Below the pieces are notes generated by a model. That model saw only the letters and a program-made list of their open reading frames with translations. It was not told where the DNA came from and searched no databases. Shown in pieces: positions 1 through 10,450 of a stretch of DNA of 64,000 nucleotides. The DNA lies in assembly GCA_037953745.1 (NCBI GenBank), contig JBAKBP010000684.1, positions 64,501 to 128,500 on the forward strand, written 5' to 3'. This stretch comes from Lithodes maja (taxonomy: Eukaryota > Arthropoda > Malacostraca > Decapoda > Lithodidae). Positions within the stretch are counted from its first letter, which is position 1, and the number at the start of each line of letters is the position of its first letter. The translations under genes and the position numbers were made by a program.

Positions 1-288
1 GGGACCGGGGCCCCCAGTCGCCTCTCCACCCAGGTCTCTCCCTTCTAAACCCAATATCAAAGTCCTCAGCTGATCTTTCCTCATGCCACTTAAACCCTGG
101 TGACCCTGAAGACCTGCCACACACTTTAAGCCATACTTATTCAGCTTCAACACCCTGGCAGCGGTAAGGGGCACCTCTAAAAATCTTCTAGCACCCTCCT
201 CGCTATCGACTAGCCACTCCACAGGTCTTTCTCCCTCCGAGCCCATACCGTGACCTGACCCACCACTGTGTTCTGATGTATTAGACAT
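1..288 (-). CDS. Gag N-terminus, Gypsy copy A (partial)
   Basis: Minus-strand frame opening with MSNTSEHSGG at 288 and running off the left edge. It shares with the gags of copies C, D and E the pattern EE-x-A-R-x-F-L followed by a YGL-x-C-x-A block and a final LG, a short SAP-like helix-turn-helix look-alike. The frame is open through the visible 96 codons. The start is chosen because all four copies begin MS at this distance from the primer-binding site. Structural capsid protein of an LTR retrotransposon; only the first fifth is visible. Confidence 0.7.
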   Translation of the reverse strand, partial: MSNTSEHSGGSGHGMGSEGERPVEWLVDSEEGARRFLEVPLTAARVLKLNKYGLKCVAGLQGHQGLSGMRKDQLRTLILGLEGRDLGGEATGGPGP

Positions 289-489
289 GTTTGTGCACTG
301 CAGTAATTATCACGGTTATAGAATGTGCCTTATCTCCTATGCAAGTATGTATATACTAATGTTATTTAAAGTCTTTAATGTGTTATATTGGTTGCTCCAA
401 AAAAAAAACTCTATGTCCACTGTATTCCTCTAATCATAAGGAATCTCAAAACAAATGACCACTATATTCCTCTGTTGAGTAAATCCTAT

Positions 490-501
490 GCAAGGTCGCC
501 A
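490..501 (-). promoter_or_regulatory. Primer-binding site, copy A
   Basis: On the minus strand the LTR ends CGTAACA, then AA, then TGGCGACCTTGC. TGG is the complement of a tRNA CCA end. TGGCGACC fits the 3' acceptor end of many arthropod tRNA-Arg species (inference). The same block follows the LTRs of copies C, D and E. Confidence 0.6.
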
Positions 502-503
502 TT

Positions 504-2408
504 TGTTACGTCCTGGGATATATAAACACTGGGCTCTTTCTATTGGACTAGGTATGCGGCAACAAGCAACAACGGAAAACGCTAGATCCCACCCTTATCT
601 ATAAACCCAGGCAACAAACCACGTCCCTAAACCGTCAAGAGTCCTGCCTGGACAACAAGGTATCCTATGACTCGGTTACAGGGTGCACGCACTATAGACT
701 GCTGATAGTCAAGCAGGCTATATAAAAGCTCACACAATTAAGTTGACTTAAAGCTTCAAGGAAAAGATAGATAACGGAATTAAATTGCAGAAACAATTTA
801 ATAACAAACTAGAAGAAAGTACATTTAACGTTACGTTAATTAATACAACTAATCACCCCTGCGTGAAAGAAGGTGAAAGCAAACAGTCCTCAAAACATCG
901 TACAGGTAGACAAAATGCAGGTTTCTAAACTGCATGCGGCTACTGTAGGATCTGATGCTTAGCAAAGAAAGTAAGTTACGGATTTAGAGAACTCTTAACT
1001 CATAAGCAGGAATAAATACTAGTGATAGGCCATACAGTGTATAATGGCATAGGTATAATTAAATAAAGGCAGCAACTCGCAACATAACCACATGCAGGTG
1101 TGCTTCTCACTCTTAGTCAGGCACGCCTGCTCGGACAGAGTCTCTAAGCCACACCCTGACTCACAATGCTCACAAAGACGGTAAAGTGTGGCACAATAAC
1201 AAGCATACAGAAATAATAAACCCCTAGCTGTTAATCTGCCAGGTGGCAGAGGTCTAGCCGGAAGGATATAGGCTTCGGATACCCGGGCTGAGCCACCTGC
1301 TCTAGCCTAGGGACGTTCCCAAGTCTGTGCGCCAAATTACTCTAATTGAAAGGGTGCTCTCTTGAGAGACTCAGATCCCAAGTATCTGACTCTCTCCTGG
1401 CGACCCTAAAACAAACGCAAGACGTGCTAGCGCAGTGCTGAGTGGACTAGGCAAGGGCCCTCACACAACACAACACTAGACACACAGGCACACAGACAAG
1501 AAAATGCCCCCCAGACTCCCACGGGTATCCTAGTAAAGTCGTGCAGGTCCACAGGACTCGCACCAGCAGACTTTACTTAAAGGATCGCAAAAAGCCCCCC
1601 CTCCGGTCTAGCCCATGCTCACCTGCCACAAGAACCCACTAGCAAGCATGAAACCTCCAAATATGAGACAACAAAAAAGCTTCCTAGGTCTCATTAACAA
1701 TTATATCTCTGCATAAGGCCCAAAATCCTATCTAGTTATCTGAGAGCTCGTCGTTAATACAATGATAGATATAAGGTCTATCAAGGGGATGGGATAATTA
1801 AATAGATTGGTGAAGTAGTGGAAAGAAGGTATACAAAGTAAGAGAGAAAGTTTCTAAGTGGGGTTGAGAGGGATAGATATCAAGGGGGTCCGAAGGGTAC
1901 GACAGTGAGGTGAGCTCTGCGTCTTGAATCTGTCTGGACCCCACCCTAGGCATGCGAAATACATCCCATGCTTGGCAACACTCAACACCGTTGCCGGGTC
2001 AAAATCGTCTACCCCTTGCGTGAGTCGAAACTAAGCCTAACGTTGCGATCAATTGGCAACAATCAGGCTCGTCCCAAGCTAGTCTCTCCGCGCCCGCGCG
2101 AAGCAACGTCCCCCCAGCCGGTCTCTCTCTCCCGCTCGTCTCCTCCCACTCTCACTAGACTTACATCTTATATATAATAATGAAACAATCAACTATCGAG
2201 AATAAAATATACTAAGATGCGTTGGTTAAGAATAAGGGCAGCTTCAAGCTGTGAAACAACATAAGAATATCCCAGACATTAGTTACATTGTCGTAGGATA
2301 TATACTAAGGAAAAGCCGGCCGGCCGGCTGCCGCCAGCCGGTTTCTAAACGGCTGGGCAGCCGACCCTCGCGCATGCCCGCACGTGGCTACTATGCAGGA
2401 GCGTCACA
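504..2408 (-). repeat. 5' LTR of Gypsy copy A (1905 bp)
   Basis: Minus-strand LTR starting TGTGACGC at 2408 and ending GTAACA at 504, beside the primer-binding site. It is related to LTRs B, C and D but clearly diverged. The segment near 1320-1400, with CTCTC/GAGAG arms, is the best conserved part. A GC-rich CCGG-repeat tract lies at 2318-2370. The outer flank at 2409 is LTR B sequence, so element A jumped into another LTR. Small ORFs inside are not genes. Confidence 0.75.
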
Positions 2409-3955
2409 AGGTATACTAGGAAAAGATAGAGATCTTAATTAAATCACTGCAATGATTTAATGCAAACTAGAAGAAGGTATATTTAAAGTTACTCTAAACA
2501 ATAATGAACTGTCACTCCTATACTAAAGAAAGTGAACGAAAGTCCCAAAGCATCGAGCAGGAATCTTCTGAAGAAAGTCGGATGCTGGGGTAAGATGATC
2601 GTATCGGATTTTGAACTGTAGTATAAAGGAGGAACAGAATATGACAATTGTAAGGACATATAGGGTTAACTGGCACGGGAATAATAACTGCGCAATAGTA
2701 GGAACTCAAACAGCAAAAGAAATACTTCCTCATCAAAGAAACAGCCTACTAGGGTTGTGCAACTCAACAACAACCTAGACTAATAAATGCTGTGATTAAT
2801 AATGCATACATAACAGAAAGTTTATAATCTAAATCTGGTGTCTGCTAGGCGAATAAAGTCTAGCTGGGATGTAGTAGGCTAGGAAACAATGGCTGAGCAA
2901 GCGGCTCGTAGCCTAGCGAAGTCCTTAAGGCTGTGCGGCCAAATTACGTTAATTGACGGGGTGCTCTCTTGAGAGATCCAGATCGCTAGTATCTGGTTCT
3001 CTCCTGGCGACCCTCTCAAAGTCAAAGCAAACGAGTTAGCACAGTTTTGGGTGGCAGAGGCAAAAGCCCTCACTCGCAATACAGCGCTAAACTCACAAGG
3101 TACACAGTCAGAAAGACCACCTAGGCTTCCCACGTCTCCGTTGCGATTGTACAGGTTCAACAAAACCTAGTACACATGGAAATCACAACACCAGTAGCCT
3201 TATCCCAGTCTAGCATTAACTCCCCCAGCAGACCAGCAAGATACAGGAAGGGAGACACCGTGAGTGTGTCAAAAATGGTAACCCTTCCAAAATGCCTAAC
3301 TAAACATGTGTTATCTGAGAGCTTCAGCATATAATACGATGGCCGATATATGAAATCGTGCAGAACCAAAGGGAAGTTATGATATTAAATAGAGTAGAAG
3401 AATGAGAGGTAAGAAGTTGAGAGAGAGAGAAAGTGCTCTATAGGTAGAAGTCGGGAGACAGGGGGGCAAGGGACATGTAAAGGGTATGCTAGTCAGGAAA
3501 GCTCTGAGGAGAATAGCTCCTCTGGACCCCTTCAGGATCCCACACAAAGGTACGGTGGTCAGCCAATCACAAGCCGCTACGTCAACCGGCAGCAGGCCTG
3601 CAGAAGGCGCCAGGAACCACCAGCCAATCAAAATCGAGAGAAAAGACCACGCGGGCCAGCAACTCCTCCGGGAGGGAGGAGGGAGGAGGAGGAAAAGCAA
3701 CACTCACCTCCCCCACCCTGCTCGCTCGCTCTCTCTCTCTCTCCTTCACTACAATGCATCTTATGTTCAACTCATGATATAAAATACAATGCATTGTCAC
3801 AGGCGAAAACAAAGACCACTTCTACCCTGCCTGTGACATGACGATTCACAAGAAAGAAAGTACAACATTGTAGACAGACTGTAGCCCATTTCACTGCCCT
3901 GGCGAGTGCTAGTGGCTACCGGGAGGCGATTCTGCCAACGCTGGCAGGCGTCACA
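2409..3955 (-). repeat. LTR B, truncated by insertion of copy A
   Basis: Starts TGTGACGC at 3955 on the minus strand and matches LTR D closely: 2830-3150 reversed matches about 61300-61640. The 3' part is missing because element A sits at 2408/2409, so it should continue beyond the left edge. B therefore predates A. The flank at 3956 is an RTE LINE fragment, so B itself landed in a LINE remnant. Confidence 0.7.
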
Positions 3956-4034
3956 AAGGATGGAGTGAGGAAGTACATGAACAAAGGCGGTGCAGGTTGG
4001 GAGGAGGGGCGTCGACTGACTGGGGACAGAGGTG
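3956..4034 (+). repeat. RTE-like LINE 3' fragment
   Basis: About 79 bp matching the C-terminal coding part of the RTE-like LINE (compare 31153-31232), broken on the left by LTR B and on the right before the usual tail. Only a remnant. Confidence 0.7.
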
Positions 4035-4880
4035 CTACAGTCGTAAAACAGTCTGATGTTGTTCTCATAATGTTCTTCTCTATCGGTTGTTTGTCGACAT
4101 CTCATCGGTTAAGTTCGGTTAATTATCCTAAAGCATCCAATGTCATTCGGATCTGTGTCTGATGATTCGGGTATGGTCGAAAATCATTCTTTGCATAACG
4201 AGTGTAAGTTTGATTCATGTTCGGTAGTTGTTCGAGATTTTGTCGTAGGTCGTTCTTGACTATCGGATATTATTCTGAACTCGTTCGGGCCATGTTCGTA
4301 ATCTTCAAATTTCGGGAGAGTCTCGGCTGTATTCGGTAAAAATGTACAAGTCATCCTATTCGGGACTTTGTCCTAGTTACCTAGTACGTTCGGCCTCTGT
4401 ATGACGCGGCCTTAAGACAGGAGTTTCTAAGGGATATGGCACAGGGAAGAGAACAACCAAGCTAAAGTAATTCATGAGTTTATTTGTTATTACCGGTATG
4501 TCATATGTAGCCTATATTATAGGCTACTGTATAGTAATAATTGTATTTTCCAACAATATTACTTGGTAATAATTTTATTTTCCAATAACCTTACATAGTA
4601 ATAATTATATTTTCCATCAAATCTTCCCATGCCATTGGTATAATCTGTCAAAAGAAAATGTTCAATGGGAACAGTACTTTAATGTTAACCAATATTATGC
4701 TAATCTAGCTTACAGTATTTCCCTGTATTTTACTTTATACTTCACCAATTAGCTTAATGTCTTTAACAAAACAATTATATACTTTTTCCTTTCTTTTCCA
4801 CTAAAAATAACATAAAACACCTGCTAAAATTGGAAAAATGTAGAAGGAAATTGAATTTAATGTTTAAGGAAATCTAAGGA
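4035..4880. other. AT-rich intergenic stretch
   Basis: No gene seen. 4075-4395 is unusually rich in TCGG on the plus strand (about 13 copies). 4530-4622 holds three roughly 35-bp tandem copies of a unit containing TAATAATT and TATTTTCCA. The rest is AT-rich without structure I can name. Confidence 0.5.
4530..4622 (+). repeat. Short tandem repeat, 3 x about 35 bp
   Basis: Three consecutive units, each with TAATAATT followed by TATTTTCCA, spaced 34-36 bp. Diverged copies; no coding potential. Confidence 0.6.
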
Positions 4881-4883
4881 AAT

Positions 4884-5212
4884 ATGGCAACTCCGGCAAG
4901 GATATCGGTATATTTTGAGGAGTGGAAGGCTGGAAGGCGGAAGCACTGGACTATGGCAAAAGATCGGGGCCAGGGGTACGTGTAACCTTCTCAAACTTAT
5001 TGAATGAAGCTTTCTAGATCTTGTTTTCTTTATTATTCTTTACCACAGTAGATGACAGCACCGCTTCAGAGATGGAGCTGCTTCGAGCCATGATGGATGC
5101 TTCACATGTCTCACTCCCCAGACTGGAACAAGACCTCACGGGCTTCACCGTGTTGAGCGGTGAAATGTACAGGCTCTCAGCCTATGCCCGAGAGGGAGTA
5201 GTTGGAATATAG
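4884..5212 (+). other. Exon-like pair, unrecognised
   Basis: An ATG at 4884 opens 30 codons (MATPARISVYFEEW...) ending at a good donor, GGG|GTACGT at 4975/4976. A polypyrimidine-rich stretch and CCACAG at 5043-5048 precede a second open stretch (...SEMELLRAMMDASH...) ending in TAG at 5210-5212, directly before an A-run. The signals look like two exons around a 73-bp intron, but the visible frames do not join: exon 1 ends in phase 2 and the second frame needs phase 1. Either a different start, a decayed gene or chance. I recognise no family. Confidence 0.2.
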
Positions 5213-5244
<32 letters not shown>

Positions 5245-5375
5245 CATAGATATTGTTGAACTCAGGAACCCTGGGATCACCTATGAAAAACCACAGCTGC
5301 TTGGCGAAGACTTGAACCCAGGAACAGTTGGTCTGCAACCAGCGACATTATCGACTCTGCTATGCCTTGCATTGT
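5213..5375 (-). mobile_element. tRNA-derived SINE with T-rich 3' end
   Basis: On the minus strand an A-box-like TAGCAGAGTCGATAATG and a B box GGGTTCAAGTC are spaced as in a tRNA (5300-5370), followed by about 60 bp of body and a run of about 27 T (an A-run on plus at 5213-5239). A pol III-type head with an oligo-T end. No clear target duplication seen. Confidence 0.45.
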
Positions 5376-6240
5376 CTGTAGATGAATACTTTTGTTAATT
5401 TTTGGGAATTCTGCATAACACTTTTTGAATCACCAATGTCAACAATTTTGGTCACTAGATACGTTAGTCATCATACTATCCACTGCATATTTTGAAGATT
5501 GGAGGGCATTTTATGATTTGCAGGTAGCTGGAAGTGGCAGATCCCACTTCGGACGATAAATTAGATTAGGCCAAGTTATTGTAATCTACACTAGCCTAAC
5601 GTAGTGTCCTCAGTGGGAGCTGCTGCTAGCTGACAAAGAAGAGGGGATGGGCGGGGGGGAGGGGGGGGGGGGGGAGGATGCCATAAAAATTCACAACAAT
5701 CTTCAATGACCTATCCAGTAAACAGTGACAACAAAAGTTGTCGATACTACAGTGCATTCATTCGACATATATCGACAGTCCCCGCCCACTTCCCCAACCG
5801 TTATCATACGGCTGGCATGACTGTGCGAGATAGGGGTGTCCAACAGGGTTACCAAATCAGCACAAAAATATTATTTAATCTGTTTGCAGAAGTAACTAGA
5901 AAAATACAAACTAGTAAATGCCTACCTAATATTGCTAGAAAATTACTCCAATATTGATAACATGTGCTAAAAGATTCGGAGTATAGCCAGCATTCTTATT
6001 GCTAGGTGTAAAATATTGCCGCTAGATGAAGTCAATATTTATTTATCAAGTTAAATGATTAAAAATGGCCTACAAAGCCATCTACCTTTCTACATCAACG
6101 AGTGAGAAAGAAAATAATGTTAAGACTGGAGCCTGTCTTTAACAGCTCCATTCCCTTGTTCAAGTAAATACTTTTAGATCTAGCGGTAAGGTAGCTACAT
6201 TGGCAACGCTTCTCTCTCAAGGTTTCAACTGTCACTGCGC
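5376..6240. other. AT-rich region, no clear gene
   Basis: Holds a G-rich run at 5647-5676. An 83-codon open stretch at 5706-5957 contains RGVQQG...LFNLFAE, which faintly resembles RT motif B (RGVRQG...LFN) and could be a decayed LINE scrap. I would not annotate it as a gene. Confidence 0.35.
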
Positions 6241-6249
6241 TGCCATTTA

Positions 6250-6275
6250 AACGTCAGTTCAGTTCCCTCCGGTCT
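6250..6275 (+). promoter_or_regulatory. Possible initiator just upstream of the 6290 ORF
   Basis: Two overlapping TCAGTT/TCAGTTC initiator-like motifs, of the arthropod Inr type, lie about 30 bp before the ATG at 6290. No TATA box is seen at -30. Suggestive only. Confidence 0.25.
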
Positions 6276-6289
6276 TCTGAAGGGGGAAG

Positions 6290-6514
6290 ATGGCGTCTCC
6301 TGCCCATACCCCTGGCAGACCTGCTGGTTCTCCCCGACTTGTCAGTCAAGCCAGGAATATTGTCTTGAATGTATTCATGTATTTTGATAAGGAGAAAACT
6401 GAGCCAGTTGATGTGGTGGTGAAGAAAACCTCTGAGGCAACGAAAGTTTCACAGCCATTAATTAATAAGATCAGAACTCAAGGCAGGAAGATTGAAGGAG
6501 TCTTTCATTCACCA
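6290..6514 (+). CDS. First exon with transposase-type HTH domain
   Basis: ATG at 6290 within AAGATGGCG. The protein reads MASPAHTPGRPAGSPRLVSQ..., then ARNIVLNVFMYFDKEK and a segment with KKTSEATKVSQPLINKIR. The last two look like the N-terminal helix-turn-helix found at the start of many animal DDE-transposase-like proteins (ARE-V-x-NVY-F pattern, then TAxATGVS-x-x-V-x-x-I). I propose an exon ending at 6514 before GTTTAC. The frame continues to 6607, but after 6556 it encodes a GA-repeat tail, which argues for splicing. No downstream catalytic exon is seen here. It could be a domesticated gene or a transposon remnant. Confidence 0.4.
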
Positions 6515-6555
6515 GTTTACCAGCAACGGCTTTCACCCATACTTGGACCATTGAC

Positions 6556-6960
6556 AACTTTGATCACTTCACAATATGAGAGAGAGAGAGGGAGGGAGGG
6601 AGACTGAGGCACACAAACAAGGGAGGGGGAGGCATTACGGTTACGGTACCGTACCCTATACACCCAAACGCAGTCGCTCGCTAAGCCTAGCTTAATATTT
6701 TTCTACCTCTGCTCTGCCCAAGTAGACGAGGTAACAATGGTAATGGAGTTTACTTTTCTGTACTATGGTATATGGTAATATTGTATAATAAAGAATAACT
6801 GCAAATATGCATGTATTAAAGCGCTCTTACATCCTATAATTAATTTTACTTGGAGCTCTTATCAGCTCCGTGGTAAGGTGACAAGTGACTTGTCCGAGAT
6901 TGCGGTATGATAATCTCTACTTCGTCTACGGCGCTGGTGGAAGCAGGCGGGGCCTGTCAA
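6556..6960. other. GA-rich tract and unremarkable AT-rich DNA
   Basis: 6576-6605 is GA/GGGA-rich; the rest up to the satellite shows no gene or recognisable repeat. Confidence 0.4.
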
Positions 6961-6972
6961 TATATGTCGAAT

Positions 6973-7551
6973 GAGGTGCTTAATCGGCCGTTGTCAAAGA
7001 TACCCAGAGAGAGACTACCTGGTCGGGCTGCTCCGCCCAGAGAGGTGACTACCTGGCCAGGCTGCTCCAGCTACAGTAGAGAGAGATTAACTGGCCGGGC
7101 TCCTGCGGCGACTCACCCACAAAAATTTAGGAGAGACAAAATTTAGGAGAGACTACCTGGTCGGGCTGCTCCCACCCAGAGAGATTTTTGTGGAATTATT
7201 TTTGGAGAGGCGTCTGACTGGGGGTGCGACACATTATACGAAGCATGACCTAGGACAGTAGACGACGCATTAAACGAAGCAAGACCTAGCTATACGACAC
7301 ATTATACGAAACGTGACAGCTAGAGGGAGAGTGTGTACCTCGTCGGAGCACAGCCGTATTCTGTGTGCTTGCTGCACCGTGTTGCCTGTGTTGGTGCACC
7401 TGTGCCAACACAGGCACACAGGAGACCGTATTCGGCCCCTCGATTGGGTTATGAAACGATCTTTCACCCACAAAAATTTAGGAGAAAAGAAATTGTAAAA
7501 ACTAGGAAGGACAAATAAAAGAAAAATATGAAAAACTCCATTTTATTTTCC
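6973..7551 (+). repeat. Satellite unit 1 (partial)
   Basis: Opens with GAGGTGCTTA and the block with GTTGTCAAAGATACCCAGAG, followed by several GACTACCTGG and GGGCTGCTCC subrepeats, AAAATTTAGGAGAGAC, then TATACGAAGCATGACC motifs, and at 7376-7415 a CCTGTGTTGG...CCAACACAGG hairpin. This order recurs in the following units. Confidence 0.75.
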
Positions 7552-8412
7552 GATTTACATTATACGAAGCATGACCTAGCTATACGACGAATTATAAGTA
7601 AGAAGCACCACAGTACCAGTTACTCCCATTACTTTTAGGTCACTTCACTTGATCCTAAAGTTAAGAAAGTTGAGGATCTGATGGGAGGGGATTGAGAGGT
7701 GCTTAGTCCGCTGTTGTCATCGATACCCAGAGAGAGACTACCTGGCCAGATTGCTCCACTCAGAGAGGCAACTACCTGGCAGGGCTTCTCCACCTACAGT
7801 AGAGAGAGACTAACTGGCCGGGCTCCTGCGGCGACACACCCACAAAAATTTAGGAGAGACAAAATTTAGGAGAGACTACCTGGTCGGGCTGCTCCCACCC
7901 AGAGAGATTTTTGTGGGATTATTTTTGGTGAAGCGTCTGACTGGGGGTGCGACACATTATACGAAGCATGACCTAGGACAGTAGACGACGCATTAAATGA
8001 AGCATGACCTAGTGACTACCTGGCCGGGCTGCTCCACCTAGAGAGAGACTACTTGGTCGGGCTGCTGCGGCGTCGCCGCTGTGCGGGTCCCTGTCGTGAT
8101 TTTCACACACATATCTTTAGGCGATCTTCTGCTGTCCAACGTGAGTTGGTGGAATTGGGATCGATCGGAAATACTTCGATCCGAGAGCTACGACCACCCC
8201 AGTCAGACGACTAAAAAAAATAAATTCTGCTATACGACTTGAGTTGGTGCTGAACCTTTTTTTCTTCGGGAGGGTCTAAATTTGTGTGTGTGAAAAATTT
8301 AAAGAAATCGAATGTCAATTATTTGTCCACGACATCTTTCACCGAGAGAAGAAATTGTAAAAACTAGGAAGGACAAATAAAAGAAAAACATGAACAATTC
8401 CATTTTATTTTC
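7552..8412 (+). repeat. Satellite unit 2 (861 bp, variant with CGTGAGTTGG segment)
   Basis: Starts at GATTTACATTATACGAAGC. It replaces the cytochrome-like hairpin segment of unit 1 by a block with GTCGCCGCTGTGCGG, TTGGGATCGATCGG and GAGTTGG (8060-8300), then rejoins the common AGGAAGGACAAATAAAAG end. Confidence 0.7.
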
Positions 8413-9720
8413 CGATTTACATTATACGAAGCATGACCTAGTTATACGACGAATTATAAGTACGAAGCACCACAGTACCAGTTACTCCCATTAATTTTAT
8501 GTCACTTCACTTGATCCTAAAGTTAAGAAAGTGGAGGATCTGATGGGAGGGGATGGAGAGGTGCTTAGTCGGCCGTTGTCAAAGATACCCAGAGAGAGAC
8601 TACCTGGCCGGGCAGCTCTGCCCAGAGAGGCGACTCCCTGGCCGGGCTGCTCCACCTACAGTAGAGAGAGACTAACTGGCCGGGCTCCTGCGGCGACTCA
8701 CCCACAAAAATTTAGGAGAGACTACCTGGTCGGGCTGCTCCCACCCAGAGAGATTTTTGTGGGATTATTTTTGGTGAGGCGTCTGACTGGGGGTGCGACA
8801 CATTATACGAAGCATGACCTAGGACAGTAGACGACGCATGATTAAACGAAGCATGACCTAGCTATACGACACATTATACGAAACGTGACAGCGAGAGGGA
8901 GAGTGTGTAGGTTTGGGAACGGTATCCCCCTCTGAAATGTGATGTTGCGTTGCCCTTGGGTATGGCCACTAAAGTACCCCTCATCAAGTCGGCGGCATTA
9001 CCTGTAGCGTCGCCGCTATCACCCTCCTAGACTCTGTGAGTCGAGGAAGGTGACGGATGTGTAACCATGTTTCCTCCTCCTCCTCTGCCGTCGCCCGGTC
9101 GTTCGGAACTACTCCTCTCTTTGTAGCTCTTATTTTCCACAGGAGTGAAGTCCAAATCTGAGAACATGGGGTTACACATGACTTGCTCTCTCTGAATAAT
9201 TTCTAAGGTATCGTTCGATTTTCTAAATAATTCAGCCGACTTTAAGTCTTGTATCTTGGCATACCGACCAAACATATTAGCCGTTAGTTCAATGGCCAAC
9301 ATTTTCTTCAATAGAGTCAAATGTTCCTGCGGGAGGTTGTGCAACTTATCACCGACGCAGTACCTAACAATCGCATCTGCCAGGGAGGCACATTTCATTC
9401 CCTTGATCTGAAATCGTAACATTTCCACCTTAACCTTTAACCCGGTATCGTTGACTCTCTCGTCTATTCTGGCTTTCATCTCTTTGCTCGCCATATTGGT
9501 CACTGCCCTTCCGAGACGACTCACCAAAAATAAATTCTGCTATACGACTTGAGTTGGCGGTGAACCTTTTTTCTTCGGGAGGGTCTAAATTTGTGTGTGT
9601 GAAAAATTTAAAGAAATCGAATTGTCAATTATTTGTCCACATCTTTCAAAGAGAGAAGAAATTGTAAAAACTAGGAAGGATAAATAAAAGAAACACATGA
9701 ATAATTCCTTTTTATTTTCC
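8413..9720 (+). repeat. Satellite unit 3 (1308 bp, holds an ORF)
   Basis: Same start as unit 2. Its middle is replaced by about 620 bp (8910-9525) containing the minus-strand ORF 9027-9494; both sides return to repeat sequence. Confidence 0.7.
9027..9494 (-). CDS. Unknown protein inside satellite unit
   Basis: 155 codons from ATG at 9494 (MASKEMKARIDERVND...). The frame opens a little earlier but without an ATG, inside repeat sequence. Predicted mainly helical with charged N-terminal half, a middle with MLAIELTANMF, and a Ser/Gly/Arg-rich tail (RPGDGRGGGG). After the TAG at 9027 the same frame stays open for more than 40 further codons (EGDSGDATGN...), so the gene may be longer with one nonsense change. 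No family recognised. Only satellite unit 3 carries it, so it was either captured there or deleted from the others. Confidence 0.4.
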   Translation of the reverse strand: MASKEMKARIDERVNDTGLKVKVEMLRFQIKGMKCASLADAIVRYCVGDKLHNLPQEHLTLLKKMLAIELTANMFGRYAKIQDLKSAELFRKSNDTLEIIQREQVMCNPMFSDLDFTPVENKSYKERSSSERPGDGRGGGGNMVTHPSPSSTHRV

Positions 9721-10450
9721 GATTTACATAATATACGAAGCATGACCTAGCTATACGACGAATTATAAGTATGAAGCACCACAGTACCAGTTACTCCCAT
9801 TAATTTTAGGTCACTTCACTTGATCCTAAAGTTAAGAAAGTGGAGGATCTGATGGGAGGGGATGGAGAGGTGCTTAGTCGGCCGTTGTCAAAGATACCCA
9901 GAGAGAGACTACCTGGTCGGGCTGCTCCGCTCAGAGAGGCGACTACCTGGCCGGGCTGCTCCACCTACAGTAGAGAGAGACTAACTGGCCGGGCTCCTGC
10001 GGAGAGACACCCACAAAAATTTAGGAGAGACAAAATTTAAGAGAGACTACCTGGTCGGCCTGCACCCACCCAGAGAGATTTTTGTGGGATTATTTTTGGT
10101 GAGGCGTCTGACTGGGGGTGCGACACATTATACGAAGCATGACCTAGGACAGTAGACGACGCATTAAACGAAGCATGACCTAGCTATACGACGCATTATA
10201 CGAAACGTGACAGCGAGATGGAGAGTGGGTACCTCGTCGGAGCACAGCCACCGCCGCCGTATTCTATGTGCTTGCTGCACCGTCTTGCCTGTGTTGGTGC
10301 ACCTGTGCCAACACAGGCACATACGACACCGTATTCGGCCCCTCGATTGGGTTATGAAACGATCTTTCACCCACAAAAATTTAGGAGAGAAGAAATTGTA
10401 ACAACTAGGACAAATAAAATAAAAACATGAACAATTCCATTTTATTTTCC
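9721..10450 (+). repeat. Satellite unit 4 (730 bp)
   Basis: The cleanest unit, with all blocks in order: GAAGCACCACAGTACCAG, GATACCCAGAG, GACTACCTGG subrepeats, TATACGAAGCATGACC pair, the CCTGTGTTGG/CCAACACAGG hairpin, AGGAAGG-like end. Best candidate for a monomer. Confidence 0.75.

Noticed and set aside
7552..7600. Resemblance of ACATTATACGAAG to a loxP half-site
   Set aside because: Only about 12 bases match, the inverted partner and spacer are not in place, and the sequence is repeated in the satellite; chance similarity.
9027..9494. Endogenous large DNA virus gene
   Set aside because: Considered because decapods carry such copies, but no motif supports it.
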